Of a stretch of 17,653 nucleotides of DNA, positions 1-8,031 are shown piece by piece. The notes beneath the pieces were generated by a model. The model had not been told where the DNA came from, did no database searches, and worked only from the letters and a program-made list of their open reading frames with translations. The stretch is from Clostridiales bacterium (GTDB taxonomy: Bacteria > Bacillota > Clostridia > Christensenellales > QALW01): positions 1 to 17,653 of the forward strand of contig JAHAAN010000025.1 in the NCBI GenBank assembly GCA_018376855.1. Reading direction: 5' to 3'. The stretch's first letter is position 1. Each line of letters begins with the position of its first letter. The position numbers and the translations under genes were made by a program.

Positions 1-15
1 GGGGGGGTAATAAAA

Positions 16-243
16 ATGAACTTGCAGAGAGGCCGCCCTCCGAAGCTGGGAAAGACTAAAAATGTTGTTTTGCAGCTGCATATTACGGAAGACACGGCGT
101 ATAAGCTGAAAACGTGTGCCGAGAGACTGAGCAAATCGCGAACGGAAGTAATAGAAATGGGGATTGATGCAATCTATGATCCCAAAGGCTTGATAAAGCT
201 TTTCCATTGCATTTTCGGGGATAAGTCAATGTGCGATGAGTAA
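16..243 (+). CDS. Small ribbon-helix-helix (CopG/Arc-like) DNA-binding protein
   Basis: This 75-residue protein has the layout of a ribbon-helix-helix repressor. A basic N terminus with an RGRPPK stretch (an AT-hook-like core) is followed by a beta-strand segment VVLQLHIT (about residues 17-24). Two helices follow, the second starting at SKSRTEVIEMGIDAIY, the usual place for RHH dimer contacts. A run of seven G precedes the ATG by about 8 bases and can serve as the ribosome site. RHH proteins of this size usually autoregulate or control small plasmid or mobile-element operons; no partner gene is visible upstream because the window begins here. It ends before a bidirectional terminator at 280-301. 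The family call is fairly safe; the target is unknown. Confidence 0.7.
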   Translation: MNLQRGRPPKLGKTKNVVLQLHITEDTAYKLKTCAERLSKSRTEVIEMGIDAIYDPKGLIKLFHCIFGDKSMCDE

Positions 244-279
244 ATGGGAGATTGTTTTTATAGGTTTAAGATATGAAAA

Positions 280-301
280 AAGCCGTCTGGATCAGACGGC
301 T
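280..301. terminator. Bidirectional intrinsic terminator between convergent RHH and XRE genes
   Basis: A perfect 9-bp stem AGCCGTCTG/CAGACGGCT (281-289 and 293-301) with a GAT loop lies between the two convergent genes. On the minus strand it is followed by six T, and on the plus strand by an AT-rich TATAATATTTTT tract. It can therefore stop transcription from both sides. Confidence 0.8.
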
Positions 302-378
302 TATAATATTTTTAACAGCTGATAAGCTGTAAGAGGGGAGCCTCTGCGCTGTTTTGTAGTGTGGAACAGCGGAGTGAT

Positions 379-603
379 TTACAGCTGGCCTTCCTGATAA
401 AACTGTTTCAGCTCATTCATGTTGATCTCCAGCACAGAGCAGATTTTTACGATCGTAACCAGCTTAGGTTCGGAAAGGCCGCGTTCAATGTTGCTGATAG
501 ATCTGTCGCTTATGCTGCACAGCTCGGCAAGATCTTCGCGGCTAAGATGCCTGCTTGTGCGCGCAGTGCGGATTTTGTTTCCCATTGCTTCAAAGTTATA
601 CAT
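379..603 (-). CDS. XRE-family helix-turn-helix transcriptional regulator
   Basis: The protein has 74 residues and is essentially one HTH_XRE (Cro/CI-type) domain spanning about residues 8-65. The pattern is characteristic: GNKIRTARTSRHLSREDLAEL for the first helices, SDRSISNIERG for the recognition helix and following turn, and PKLVTIVKICSVLEINMNEL for the last helices. There is no extra effector domain. The start is supported by GAGGGG eight bases upstream of ATG on the minus strand. A TATAAT (638-643, minus) lies upstream, but no convincing -35 box was found. Stand-alone XRE proteins of this size are usually autoregulators or control a neighbouring element; here the neighbour is a convergent RHH gene. 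The regulated target cannot be told from the sequence. Confidence 0.85.
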   Translation of the reverse strand: MYNFEAMGNKIRTARTSRHLSREDLAELCSISDRSISNIERGLSEPKLVTIVKICSVLEINMNELKQFYQEGQL

Positions 604-1137
604 AATTATCCCCTCATTCGTTATTATTTTAACTTAAATTATAAGTAAGGAACAGGAATTGGACTTACAAATTATGGATATTTTGCGTGCAAATGAAATA
701 TAAAAGCCGAATTTTTGGCGTCAGATGCGAAAATGCTGGTTGACATGGTAAAAATGCGCTCTAACATTATTATACACAAAATATGAAAAATATGAAAAGA
801 GGGAATAGGCGGGGAGAAAAATAGTTGAATATGTTTTTTTGTGAGGGTATTTTTGAGTTAGACATATGTAAAAGCTGATAATTTCTTGTTATTATTTTTA
901 AGAAAAAAATACTCACACATTGGCTATTCTGAATGTTTAAAATAGTAAATTAGCAGCTGCAATGTAATTTGTTGTTTTTTATGATTTCAATTTAAAAATT
1001 GGAATATTCCATAATGTTTTGAATTGCTTTGGTTTGATGACTGCTGCACGCTGATGCGAACAAAGCGGGATAAATCAACTGCATGAAAAACGGCGCATTG
1101 ATATCGTTTTCTTGCTGTGAAGAAAGATGTGAAATAA
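604..1137. other. AT-rich intergenic region without recognisable gene
   Basis: This 534-base gap is strongly AT-rich compared with the flanking glycan genes. It contains several A and T tracts. A TTGACA at about 739 has no well-spaced -10 box. I see no coding frame with family resemblance, no tRNA-like fold and no clear terminator. It probably holds the promoters of the XRE gene and of the secreted protein at 1138. Confidence 0.4.
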
Positions 1138-1845
1138 ATGTTTAGAAGGCTATTGGAAACAAGGGTGAAAGGCTGCAGGCGCGGGGGAGCTTTGTTTTTA
1201 GTGTTGGCTATGTGCCTGACGCTGCTGCCCGTTCGTTTGTTTGCCGCGCAAGAGACGCTTGCGGTGCGGGATGCGGAGACAAAAACGCTGACCGTTGCAA
1301 ATGCGGCGAAGATAGACGCGGGCGCGCTTGCGGCTATGGAAATTCAGACTTCGGACGGGGCGGCGGTTACATATGCGGAGATTCAAAACAAGGTGGAAAG
1401 CCTGGTGCTGGAGGATGTGGCGGCGCTTGAAGGCCGAGGTCTTTTTGCGAAGCTTACACAGCTGAAGCATGTCAGCGCAGCGGGGGCGGATACGATCGGC
1501 CAGTACACGTTCAGCGACTGCCGGAAGTTAGCGAATATTGAAATCACGGGCAGGAGCAAGGAGAGCGGCGTGTATCAAGAGGGTGAAGAGATCAAGATCC
1601 GGTTTGTGCCTGCCGAAGGGTATCTGATCAAAGCGATAACGATTGACAGAGAGCTTATGCCCAAGGATTGGGACGGGCGGATCGTGATGGATCGGGATCA
1701 TGAGGTGATCGTGGCGACCGTTCGCGCGGGCGGCGACATTCAGCCGACCGGAGATCAAAGCGCTGTTATAATCCTTGGAGCGCTGCTTGCGGCTGTGTCG
1801 GCAGCCTGCGTGACAGCGGGGAAAAGAAAGGCCGTTCGGAAATAA
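1138..1845 (+). CDS. Secreted surface protein with BspA-like LRR segment and sortase-like tail
   Basis: The 235-residue product starts with a basic stretch and a hydrophobic core (LFLVLAMCLTLLPVRLFAA) that reads as a signal peptide cleaved near residue 37. Residues about 85-138 contain a BspA/leucine-rich-like segment (LEGRGLFAKLTQLKHVSAAG, TFSDCRKLANIEITG). Residues about 145-197 (YQEGEEIKIRFVPAEGYLI, DHEVIVATV) resemble the InlB-type 'bacterial repeat' beta domain common in Firmicute surface proteins. The C terminus has PTGD (203-206), then a hydrophobic helix (208-226) and a basic tail GKRKAVRK. That is the arrangement of a non-canonical sortase signal or a simple membrane anchor. Only a weak ribosome site (AAGAAAG) precedes the ATG. 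The role is unknown; attachment to host or matrix is a guess from family context. It terminates at 1875-1909. Confidence 0.7.
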   Translation: MFRRLLETRVKGCRRGGALFLVLAMCLTLLPVRLFAAQETLAVRDAETKTLTVANAAKIDAGALAAMEIQTSDGAAVTYAEIQNKVESLVLEDVAALEGRGLFAKLTQLKHVSAAGADTIGQYTFSDCRKLANIEITGRSKESGVYQEGEEIKIRFVPAEGYLIKAITIDRELMPKDWDGRIVMDRDHEVIVATVRAGGDIQPTGDQSAVIILGALLAAVSAACVTAGKRKAVRK

Positions 1846-1874
1846 GGAAAAGCGCATGAAAGGCTTTTAAACAG

Positions 1875-1909
1875 AAAACCGCCCTCGGCATGGCGCCGGG
1901 GGCGGTTTT
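1875..1909. terminator. Bidirectional intrinsic terminator
   Basis: A 15-bp GC-rich stem (1875-1889 paired with 1895-1909, one G-T wobble) with a 5-base loop is flanked by A4 on the left and T5 on the right. It lies between the convergent ends of the secreted-protein gene (plus) and the GH127-like gene (minus) and can serve both. Confidence 0.9.
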
Positions 1910-1922
1910 TGTCGCATGTTTT

Positions 1923-4592
1923 TTATTCCTCTTCGCTCTTGTTAAAGACGGGGAAGCAGCTGTAGGTTTGATCCATGATAGACCAATAGGGAACCAAGGA
2001 ATAACTGGGTTCGCCCTCCACGCTGAAAACGAGATCCTTTTGCAGCTTGAGGCGTGAGAGGAAATCTTCACAGCTCATGGCAAGGCGGATCGTTAGCTCT
2101 TCGCCGTCGGCTACCAGCTCGCGGGGAGTGGGCGTCATGTCGGCAGACTGCGCGGCGCTCTCATCCGGCGTGCAGGATTCGTTCAAGGGACCCTGAAGCG
2201 CCATGAGGATCGGGCCGTATTCAAACGCATAGCGGGAGAAGCCCTTTACGCGGTTCTGCCCCACATAGCGGGAGGCCTTCATCTGCATAGGCAGGCGGAA
2301 GGAAACGGTGTCGCCGTCCGTCCATTCGCGGTTTAAGGACACATAGCTTCCGGGCTTTCCGACAGCGACGCAGGAGCCGTTGAGAAGGATCTCGGTTTCC
2401 GCGGTAAGCCATGAGGGAACGCGTACGCGCAGGTTCATTCTGCCGCCCTCGGGGGCCGAAACGGTGAGCGCAACGGTCTCCTCATAGGGGAAGCGGGTGG
2501 AGCAGGTCAGGCGGTAGGGGCGATCCTCCACCGTGAATTCGATGCTGGAAGCGGCAAACTGGTTCAGATAAGCGCCGTCCTCTGTAAGCATATAGATGTA
2601 TTGCGGAAGCTGGCCGAACAGCATAGTCGCCTGAATTTCGCAGCAGGTGTTAAAGCGGCCGAGCGGGAATTTGCGCGCGTCCATCTGGTTGAAATAGCGG
2701 ATTCTGCCGTCCTCGCCCTGGCAGGCAAAGACGATACTGTACAGGCTCTGTTCGATATGCGAGGCATACAGCTCATTGTCCGGCTCAAGCTGGTGCAGAC
2801 GGTAGTTCAGATCGATCCAGAATACGTTGCCGCAGGTTTCATAGATGCAGTTGGGCAGGTTGGAGATCAGCTGCGATTTCGGAGCGCATTCAAAGTGCTC
2901 GCAGACGCTGATGCCGCCGCCGATATTCTGGAAATATTCGTGATAGATCTTCCATGCGCCGCGGCAGGCTTTGAGATATTTTTCCATGCCGGTGGCGGTG
3001 TACTGCTCAAAGTATGCGCAGATGCTGGTGAGCAGATAGTTGTGGGGGCGGTTGAGCGTGAAGCGATAGACGGCTTCCGGAATGCCGGCGTCAAGATATT
3101 CCATCCACCAGTCAAGGTCGTAATATTTCATATTGGTGATAATATCCTGCGGCACGCCTGCGGGAGAATGGTACATTAAAGGCCCGGCGATGCTGCCCTG
3201 AATGGCCATGCTGTCTAACAGCATATGGGGGAGATACTGCTCCGCGCTGTTGAACCAATCGTAGAATTTGCGCATGATCGGGTACACGTCTGTAAAGCCC
3301 GCGGAACCTGCGGCCAGCATTCCCTTGGTGAACATGGCGCGGTCGTAGTTCTTCTGTTCGCCCTTGCTCGTCCACGGCCATGGCATATGATCCCAAAGCT
3401 TATAGTTGCAGCTGTCATAGGGCATCAGATAGCCGTTATCGCTGCCGTATTGGCGGCGCTCAACGGTGTCGATGATTTCGCGGACGGCGGTGCGGAATTC
3501 CGGCACCTCTCGGTAGCGAAGCGTGTTGCCCATGCCCAGCAGCATACGCCCTTCGTTGGAGGCAACGAGGATATCCACCCAAATGCGATGCGGGTCCTTG
3601 CTGTCGATCCAAAGCGGTTTTTCCAAGCAGTCCTTTAAGTAGGTGATGTTGCGCTCGAAGGCGGTGAGAAATACGCCCTTATGCAGCTCTACGCCATGCA
3701 TGGGCACTTTGCCGGGCAGCGTTACGGGGCGCCACTGCGAGGGATCGGTATAGGCAGCGTTGCCGTCCTTCATGGCGTTCACTTCTGCGTCGGTGTGCGC
3801 GTTCATAACGGTCAGCACGCACGGGCGGTTTTCTACAACGAAATGATCCACGCCGATGCGGCGGTCAAGCGCGAGGGCGTTTGCCTGCCCTAAAACGCGC
3901 AGGGTCAGCACATGGAAGCTTTCGCCCGTGAGATCCTCACAGGAAAACAGAAGCGTATCCGGCTGCGCGGTTTCGCGGTAGCAGTCAATAATTCCGCGGC
4001 TCTGGTGGTCGATAAAAAGCTCAAGCTTTCCGCATTCGGGGCCGGTTTCACCGTAGAAGCGCACCGTGCTGCCCAAGAAGTACAGCTCTGCTTCATCGCC
4101 GACTTCGCGGGAGCAGACGAGACTGCCGCGGTCTTCAAAGCCGAAGGTATAGTGTGCAAACGCCATGTTGCGGTTGTGGATCGTGCGATATTTTCCGGGC
4201 GTTCCGTAAGCAATGATCTTGTCGACCTCGATACTGTGCTTTTCGTCGCTGCAGGTAACGAGGCGCAGCGTATGCTCGCCCTGCTCCAGCTCGCCGGAGT
4301 CAAAGGCAAGCGTTGTCTGCTTTTCGGGGAAGGCGCTTAGATCTACCGTGCGGATGTATTTGCCGTCAATATATACCTCGGCGGAGCCCATCATTCCCGG
4401 GTCGTTAAGAGAGGTGTACCATTCTAAACGGTTGCAGCCGCTGAAGGTGCATTCGGCCGAGGCGCCCGCTTCCGTTGAAACGGAGGAGGAGTTGTTGAAA
4501 ATTCCGTAGCGGCGGGGAAGCAGCCTGCGGTGATCCCAACGGCCGCTGAAGGTCATTTCGGTGTTATTCATAAGCTGAATATCGTTGTTCAT
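1923..4592 (-). CDS. GH127-family (DUF1680) beta-L-arabinofuranosidase-like glycoside hydrolase
   Basis: The product of about 889 residues belongs to the GH127/DUF1680 group. The family's zinc-thiolate site is visible: E585-T-C587 in YETCGN and C650-C651 in FNTCCEIQ. In characterised members (such as bifidobacterial HypBA1) the equivalent Glu and three Cys bind zinc, and one of the paired Cys is the nucleophile. Two beta-sandwich-like modules come first (about 45-130 and 145-255), each with a lectin/Gal-binding look (AEVYIDGKYIRTVDLS; LELFIDHQSRGIIDCY). The helical barrel (about 300-680) and a C-terminal beta domain with VRVPSWL follow. There is no signal peptide, so it should act in the cytoplasm. 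ATG at 4592 is preferred because AAGGA lies 9 bases before it; the alternative ATG at 4601 abuts that site. It is divergent from the GH36 gene, which suggests breakdown of arabinose/galactose-containing glycans. The exact sugar is not certain. Confidence 0.85.
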   Translation of the reverse strand: MNNDIQLMNNTEMTFSGRWDHRRLLPRRYGIFNNSSSVSTEAGASAECTFSGCNRLEWYTSLNDPGMMGSAEVYIDGKYIRTVDLSAFPEKQTTLAFDSGELEQGEHTLRLVTCSDEKHSIEVDKIIAYGTPGKYRTIHNRNMAFAHYTFGFEDRGSLVCSREVGDEAELYFLGSTVRFYGETGPECGKLELFIDHQSRGIIDCYRETAQPDTLLFSCEDLTGESFHVLTLRVLGQANALALDRRIGVDHFVVENRPCVLTVMNAHTDAEVNAMKDGNAAYTDPSQWRPVTLPGKVPMHGVELHKGVFLTAFERNITYLKDCLEKPLWIDSKDPHRIWVDILVASNEGRMLLGMGNTLRYREVPEFRTAVREIIDTVERRQYGSDNGYLMPYDSCNYKLWDHMPWPWTSKGEQKNYDRAMFTKGMLAAGSAGFTDVYPIMRKFYDWFNSAEQYLPHMLLDSMAIQGSIAGPLMYHSPAGVPQDIITNMKYYDLDWWMEYLDAGIPEAVYRFTLNRPHNYLLTSICAYFEQYTATGMEKYLKACRGAWKIYHEYFQNIGGGISVCEHFECAPKSQLISNLPNCIYETCGNVFWIDLNYRLHQLEPDNELYASHIEQSLYSIVFACQGEDGRIRYFNQMDARKFPLGRFNTCCEIQATMLFGQLPQYIYMLTEDGAYLNQFAASSIEFTVEDRPYRLTCSTRFPYEETVALTVSAPEGGRMNLRVRVPSWLTAETEILLNGSCVAVGKPGSYVSLNREWTDGDTVSFRLPMQMKASRYVGQNRVKGFSRYAFEYGPILMALQGPLNESCTPDESAAQSADMTPTPRELVADGEELTIRLAMSCEDFLSRLKLQKDLVFSVEGEPSYSLVPYWSIMDQTYSCFPVFNKSEEE

Positions 4593-4627
4593 GCCATTCA
4601 TTCCTTTCGTGGTTTGCGTTTGTTTTT

Positions 4628-4703
4628 ATTATAGCCTCATCATGCAAAAAATGATTGTGCACTGCATTCAGCAGAATTGTATTTTTGCATCATTTTTGCA
4701 TGA
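4628..4703. promoter_or_regulatory. Shared intergenic regulatory region with repeated ATGCAAAAA motifs
   Basis: Between the divergent glycosidase genes, TATAAT (4628-4633, minus strand) suits a -10 box for the GH127-like gene, with no good -35 box. Just upstream is ATGCAAAAAATGAT (4642-4655), and about 34 bases further its inverted copy ATCATTTTTGCAT (4689-4701). The inverted copy differs by one A/T. A third copy, ATTTTTGCAT, sits at 4681-4690. A weak -35 with flanking inverted repeats fits activator control, but which protein binds is not visible. Confidence 0.5.
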
Positions 4704-4753
4704 GAAAAGCGGTGATTGGGATATTTTGTGCTGAATGAAGTTAAAAAACTGCA

Positions 4754-4782
4754 TTGAGTTTTCAATATGCGGTGGTTATAAT
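4754..4782 (+). promoter_or_regulatory. Sigma-A-type promoter of the GH36 gene
   Basis: TTGAGT (4754-4759) and a perfect TATAAT (4777-4782) are separated by 17 bases. They end 37 bases before the GH36 start codon, which carries AGGAGG at 4805-4810. Confidence 0.75.
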
Positions 4783-4819
4783 ATGTGCATTATAAAAAAT
4801 AAACAGGAGGCGGCAGGAT

Positions 4820-6757
4820 ATGTCGATGGAAGCGATGAGCCAAAGGCTTGCGCGCGAGGGCGCGCCGGTGGCGTTTTATTATGAAGGAAATTTTGTAAAT
4901 GGATTTTCTGAGGGCTTTGAGTTGCTTTCTTCAAAAGAAATACAGGATGAAAAGAGTATTTCGGAGGAACGGGTTTACCGTCATATGCAAAGCAAAACGG
5001 AGTGGACGGTTACAGTGAAGCGCTACCCGGCATACAGAGCCGTGCAGTGGCAGGCGGAGATTTATGCGCCGAAAAAAACAGAGGTGTTTTCGGAGATCGG
5101 CTACCGTTTCCTTGCAGAGGGTGCAAACGGGCATGTGCTGGGCAATCTTGGAGACGAGGGCGGCGCATATGCAGAGTTTGACGCTTGCCTAATGGAGAAA
5201 CCGCTGCGGCAGGAAACTACAGACGGCCGCCCTACGCACGGTTATTTTCCCTATTACCGTTTAGAGACGGATGAGGAAAAGCTGACGGTTGTGCTCAGCT
5301 GGCAGGGCACATGGTTCGCGGAGTTTTCGCAGTGCGCAGGCGGCGTGGAGATTGGTATGGGGCAGCGGAATGTCTGCACCTATTTTGAGACGGTAGAGCG
5401 TTTTAGGCTGCCGATGGTGGTCGTGCAGGAATACGATGCCGATCCCGTCAACGATTGGCGCAGATTTTATGCGGACTGTCATATGCCGACGGTAAAGGGC
5501 AAGCGGATCGAGCCGCTTGTTGGGATTTTTAATGGACGATGCGACGGGCTTAATGAAGAGGTCGTTCGCAGAGCGCGGGATATTTATGAAGCGAATGGGG
5601 TCGATTATGATTTTTGGTGGTTTGACGCCGGCTGGGGAACGGACGGCACAGGCCCGTGGAATAAGGCGGGCTGGTGGTATCACGGCGTGAATCTGGAAAT
5701 GAATGAAGAGGCGTTTCCGGACGGCTTGGCTTCCTTTGGGCAGGAGCTTGCGCAGCGCGGCAAGGATTTTATGCTGTGGTTTGAACCGGAGGTGGTGCGC
5801 ACCGTTCCGGAAGAGATGGAGCAGTTTTATGCGTATCACCCGGAATTTAAGAAGGAGTGGTTTTTGGGTACGTTTCAAAAAGATTGGTGCGGAATCGTGC
5901 TTACGGGGAGATTGCTGGATCTGAGCAACCCCGAATGCCTTGCGTGGGTGGAAAAGCATGTTTTTGCGGTGATGGATCGCGCGGGCGTAAATATTTACCG
6001 GCAGGATTTCAACATTCCTCCGGCAGGGATCTGGGCAGAGAATGACGAGTCGAGCCGAAAAGGGATAACGGAAAACAAATATTGCGTGGGATATTTGCAG
6101 TTTTTAAAGGACATACAGGCGCGTTATCCGGGGATTTTGATGGATTCCTGCGCTTCCGGCGGCGGAAGAAACGAGCTGGAGACCATGCAGCTGATGCTGC
6201 CGCTGCATTATTCGGATCATCAGGATATTGCGCCGGCAGACCACAATGGGCATATCTATATGCAGCAGATCATGTACCGCTGGTTTCCGTATGTGAAGAA
6301 TTTTATTTCGCCGTTTACGCTGGAAAGCACTTATGCTATGCGGGCCGTTATGAACCCGAGTATCGTGTGCGGCGTTGCGTTTGACCAATTGGAGAAAACG
6401 GACTTTTCTAAGCTCAAGGGAATGATGGATGAGTGGAGGCAGATCAATCGCGCTTATGCGGGGGATTACTATGAGCTGGAGAGGCCGACGAACAACGATA
6501 CGGATATCAAGGCCTTTGAATTTTATAACCGTGGAGAAAACCTTGGTTTTGTCATGGTATTCTGCCCCGCAGGCTGCGAAAAGACAGAATATACGGCTGT
6601 ATTTCAAGGGCTTGACGCGCAGGCTCAGTATCGCGTTGAAAGCATGGACACGGGCAAAACGGCTATCCTGACAGGCAAGGCGCTTTCGGAAAAGGGAGTC
6701 GCGGTTCCTGTGGGGAAACAGATTTCCTGTTTGCTTAGGTTCAGTGAGGTAAAATAA
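4820..6757 (+). CDS. GH36-family alpha-galactosidase-like glycoside hydrolase (melibiase)
   Basis: The 645-residue product has the GH36/melibiase layout. An N-terminal beta-sandwich comes first, then a TIM barrel from about residue 230 (WWFDAGW 266-272, MLWFEPEVV 318-326, LLDLSNPE 365-372), then a C-terminal beta domain from about 560. The nucleophile should be D396 in YRQDFN and the acid/base D466 in YSDHQD; a spacing of 70 matches characterised GH36 enzymes. MDSCASGGGR (441-450) corresponds to the conserved ESCSSGGGR-type loop. Classical enzymes read KWDMN and SDNTD at the two catalytic sites, so this one is divergent and its specificity may differ. There is no signal peptide, so it probably hydrolyses imported alpha-galactosides in the cytoplasm. 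The start is supported by AGGAGG 9 bases upstream and a good promoter. It is paired divergently with the GH127-like gene. Confidence 0.85.
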   Translation: MSMEAMSQRLAREGAPVAFYYEGNFVNGFSEGFELLSSKEIQDEKSISEERVYRHMQSKTEWTVTVKRYPAYRAVQWQAEIYAPKKTEVFSEIGYRFLAEGANGHVLGNLGDEGGAYAEFDACLMEKPLRQETTDGRPTHGYFPYYRLETDEEKLTVVLSWQGTWFAEFSQCAGGVEIGMGQRNVCTYFETVERFRLPMVVVQEYDADPVNDWRRFYADCHMPTVKGKRIEPLVGIFNGRCDGLNEEVVRRARDIYEANGVDYDFWWFDAGWGTDGTGPWNKAGWWYHGVNLEMNEEAFPDGLASFGQELAQRGKDFMLWFEPEVVRTVPEEMEQFYAYHPEFKKEWFLGTFQKDWCGIVLTGRLLDLSNPECLAWVEKHVFAVMDRAGVNIYRQDFNIPPAGIWAENDESSRKGITENKYCVGYLQFLKDIQARYPGILMDSCASGGGRNELETMQLMLPLHYSDHQDIAPADHNGHIYMQQIMYRWFPYVKNFISPFTLESTYAMRAVMNPSIVCGVAFDQLEKTDFSKLKGMMDEWRQINRAYAGDYYELERPTNNDTDIKAFEFYNRGENLGFVMVFCPAGCEKTEYTAVFQGLDAQAQYRVESMDTGKTAILTGKALSEKGVAVPVGKQISCLLRFSEVK

Positions 6758-6760
6758 AAC

Positions 6761-6792
6761 AAAGCCGCGGCATGAATGTGCCGCGGCTTTTT
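6761..6792 (+). terminator. Intrinsic terminator of the GH36 gene
   Basis: A perfect 12-bp stem AAAGCCGCGGCA/TGCCGCGGCTTT (6761-6772 and 6779-6790) with a 6-base loop, ending in five T, follows the GH36 stop codon by a few bases. Confidence 0.92.
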
Positions 6793-6856
6793 GGTATCAG
6801 GAGACCAACGGCAAAGTAACTTATCAAGTAAAACGTAGACAGTAAAAAAACACTAA

Positions 6857-7585
6857 TTAATGAACCCCTTGTTTAACTTTGTATTGAATTAAGTTTATAG
6901 GATAATCTTTTGCCGTTGAAATCATGAACATAGTTTTCAATAAACGAGGGTACCCTCGGCGGATTTTAGGTTGAAATCTATTTTTATTTCTTCTTTTATC
7001 CAACTGTTTAAAGATTCAATAATTGGATTATCTATTGATATTCGGGATCTTGCCATAGAACGCGTAACTTAATATTAGTATAATCTTTATGGGCTTGATA
7101 AAAGCCTGCTGATGAGTAGACACTACCTTGGTCGGTGTAAAGTGTGGCCGGGCAGGTCTGCTCTTTTTTCTTTTCAATTGAGCTTTCTAAACAATGGTAA
7201 TATGGCAAACTGCTGCCGATTTTATTTGTTACGGAGCTTGCGATGATTTTGTTATTAACGAAGTCCATTCCCATCGAACACTTTTGTGTTTGATACAGGT
7301 CATATCTAATACAATAATTTACAAAGGTTTAGTTGCACTCCAATTAATTACCTTTAATTATGTTGGGAATTTTAATATTTTCTCTGCCTGCAATTTTCTG
7401 CTGCGTTTGATTTTAGAGCGTATATCTGCCAATTTGCAACATTTATATACTAAATTATCCGATCGTGCTGCCTATTTTTAATATTCCGAACGGTTAACGG
7501 GCATTATTTCGCATAGAAATTTAACGCCGTACTTATTTTTTAATGAGTATATTATTTTGTATTCACATCTTTTAAAATAACGAAT
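6857..7585 (-). pseudogene. IS3-family transposase OrfB remnant
   Basis: Fragments of one rve/DDE transposase can be followed on the minus strand in several frames. First comes KYGVKFLCEIMPVNRS (about 7545-7490), typical of the start of OrfB. A middle part follows with FVNNKIIASSVTNK and LYTDQGSVYSSAGFY, the second being the DDE segment around the second Asp. After a stop and frameshift near 7032 comes DNPIIESLNSWIKEEIKIDF, containing the catalytic Glu. A last piece, YVHDFNGKRLSYKLNS then QYKVKQG, closes it at 6857. At least four frameshifts or stops interrupt it. It is clearly non-functional and is part of the IS3 element. Confidence 0.75.
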
Positions 7586-7640
7586 TCCTTGCTTGCACCA
7601 ACTCTTTTCGCATGCTATCCTTTTTTTAATTGTTCATTTT

Positions 7641-7865
7641 TTATTTTTCTAATTGCAATCGTAATCTTTCTGTTTCAGTCAATGTTTTGATTGTATGTAT
7701 TGCTGCGAAAGGATTCATAGTATGCCGTTTGTAATTGAATGCTGTTCTAACGAATTTGCCGTAATCCCTTAACCAATGACAGATCATGCTTCTATCGGCA
7801 TTATATTCTTTTTCGAGTGTTTGTACAGAAACATGTTCATTTAAATGTTTCCAATGATTTTTCAT
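7641..7865 (-). pseudogene. IS3-family OrfA (HTH) remnant
   Basis: An open stretch of 74 codons contains HLNEHVSVQTLEKEYNADRS followed by ICHWLRDYGKF, the first helix-turn-helix of IS3/IS150 OrfA proteins. It then runs to LTETERLRLQLEK, the start of the leucine-zipper segment. The frame stops there, although the following bases still encode leucine-zipper-like residues (NEQLKKG) in other frames, so the C-terminal part is broken off. It belongs to the decayed IS3 element and directly precedes the OrfB remnant. Confidence 0.65.
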
Positions 7866-7942
7866 TTTTATTTCTTAGTTCATATTTGTCTTTTTGTCCT
7901 TTTTTCATTTTTATTACCGCCTGCTATATTTTAACATAAGAA

Positions 7943-7981
7943 AAAGGCAGATACATGGTGGTTTCCCCTGTGTCTGCCTTT
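7943..7981 (-). terminator. Intrinsic terminator of the CMD-flavoprotein operon
   Basis: A 13-bp stem (AAAGGCAGATACA paired with TGTGTCTGCCTTT, one G-T wobble; 7943-7955 and 7969-7981) with a 13-base loop is followed on the minus strand by TTTTTCTTATG. It lies about 50 bases after the flavoprotein stop codon. Confidence 0.85.
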
Positions 7982-8031
7982 AATTTTACTATTGCACTTT
8001 GCCGGTGGTTTTAACTGCGGAAAAAAGGGGC

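Larger units (their letters stand above)
6826..7866 (-). mobile_element. Decayed IS3-family insertion sequence
   Basis: The whole interval reads on the minus strand as a full-length but broken IS3-family (IS150-like) element. It shows an OrfA-type HTH protein near the right side, then scattered pieces of an OrfB integrase (rve) domain in shifting frames, ending with the family's C-terminal FN..R.....L..S.QYK pattern. At the left end, the sequence around 6826-6845 (minus strand: TTTTACTGTCTACGTTTTAC) looks like the usual IS3 terminus. No matching terminal repeat is visible near 7870-7940. It is more AT-rich than its neighbours and cannot be active by itself. Confidence 0.75.

Noticed and set aside
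1..603. RHH and XRE genes as a toxin-antitoxin pair
   Set aside because: Both are DNA-binding proteins, they are convergent and separated by a terminator, and neither resembles a toxin.
361..648. Open frame on the plus strand over the XRE gene
   Set aside because: The opposite strand encodes a complete HTH_XRE domain with a good ribosome site.
2601..3179. Long open frame opposite the GH127-like gene (and similar ones at 3225-3638 and 3912-4340)
   Set aside because: These are antisense shadows of a GC-rich coding gene with no ribosome site or domain.
4661..4740. CATTCAGC / GCTGAATG inverted pair as a separate operator
   Set aside because: Eight bases 57 bases apart can arise by chance; kept only as a remark within the intergenic finding.
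5261..5959. 232-codon antisense frame in the GH36 gene
   Set aside because: It lies opposite catalytic-domain codons of a recognised GH36 enzyme and has no supporting signals.
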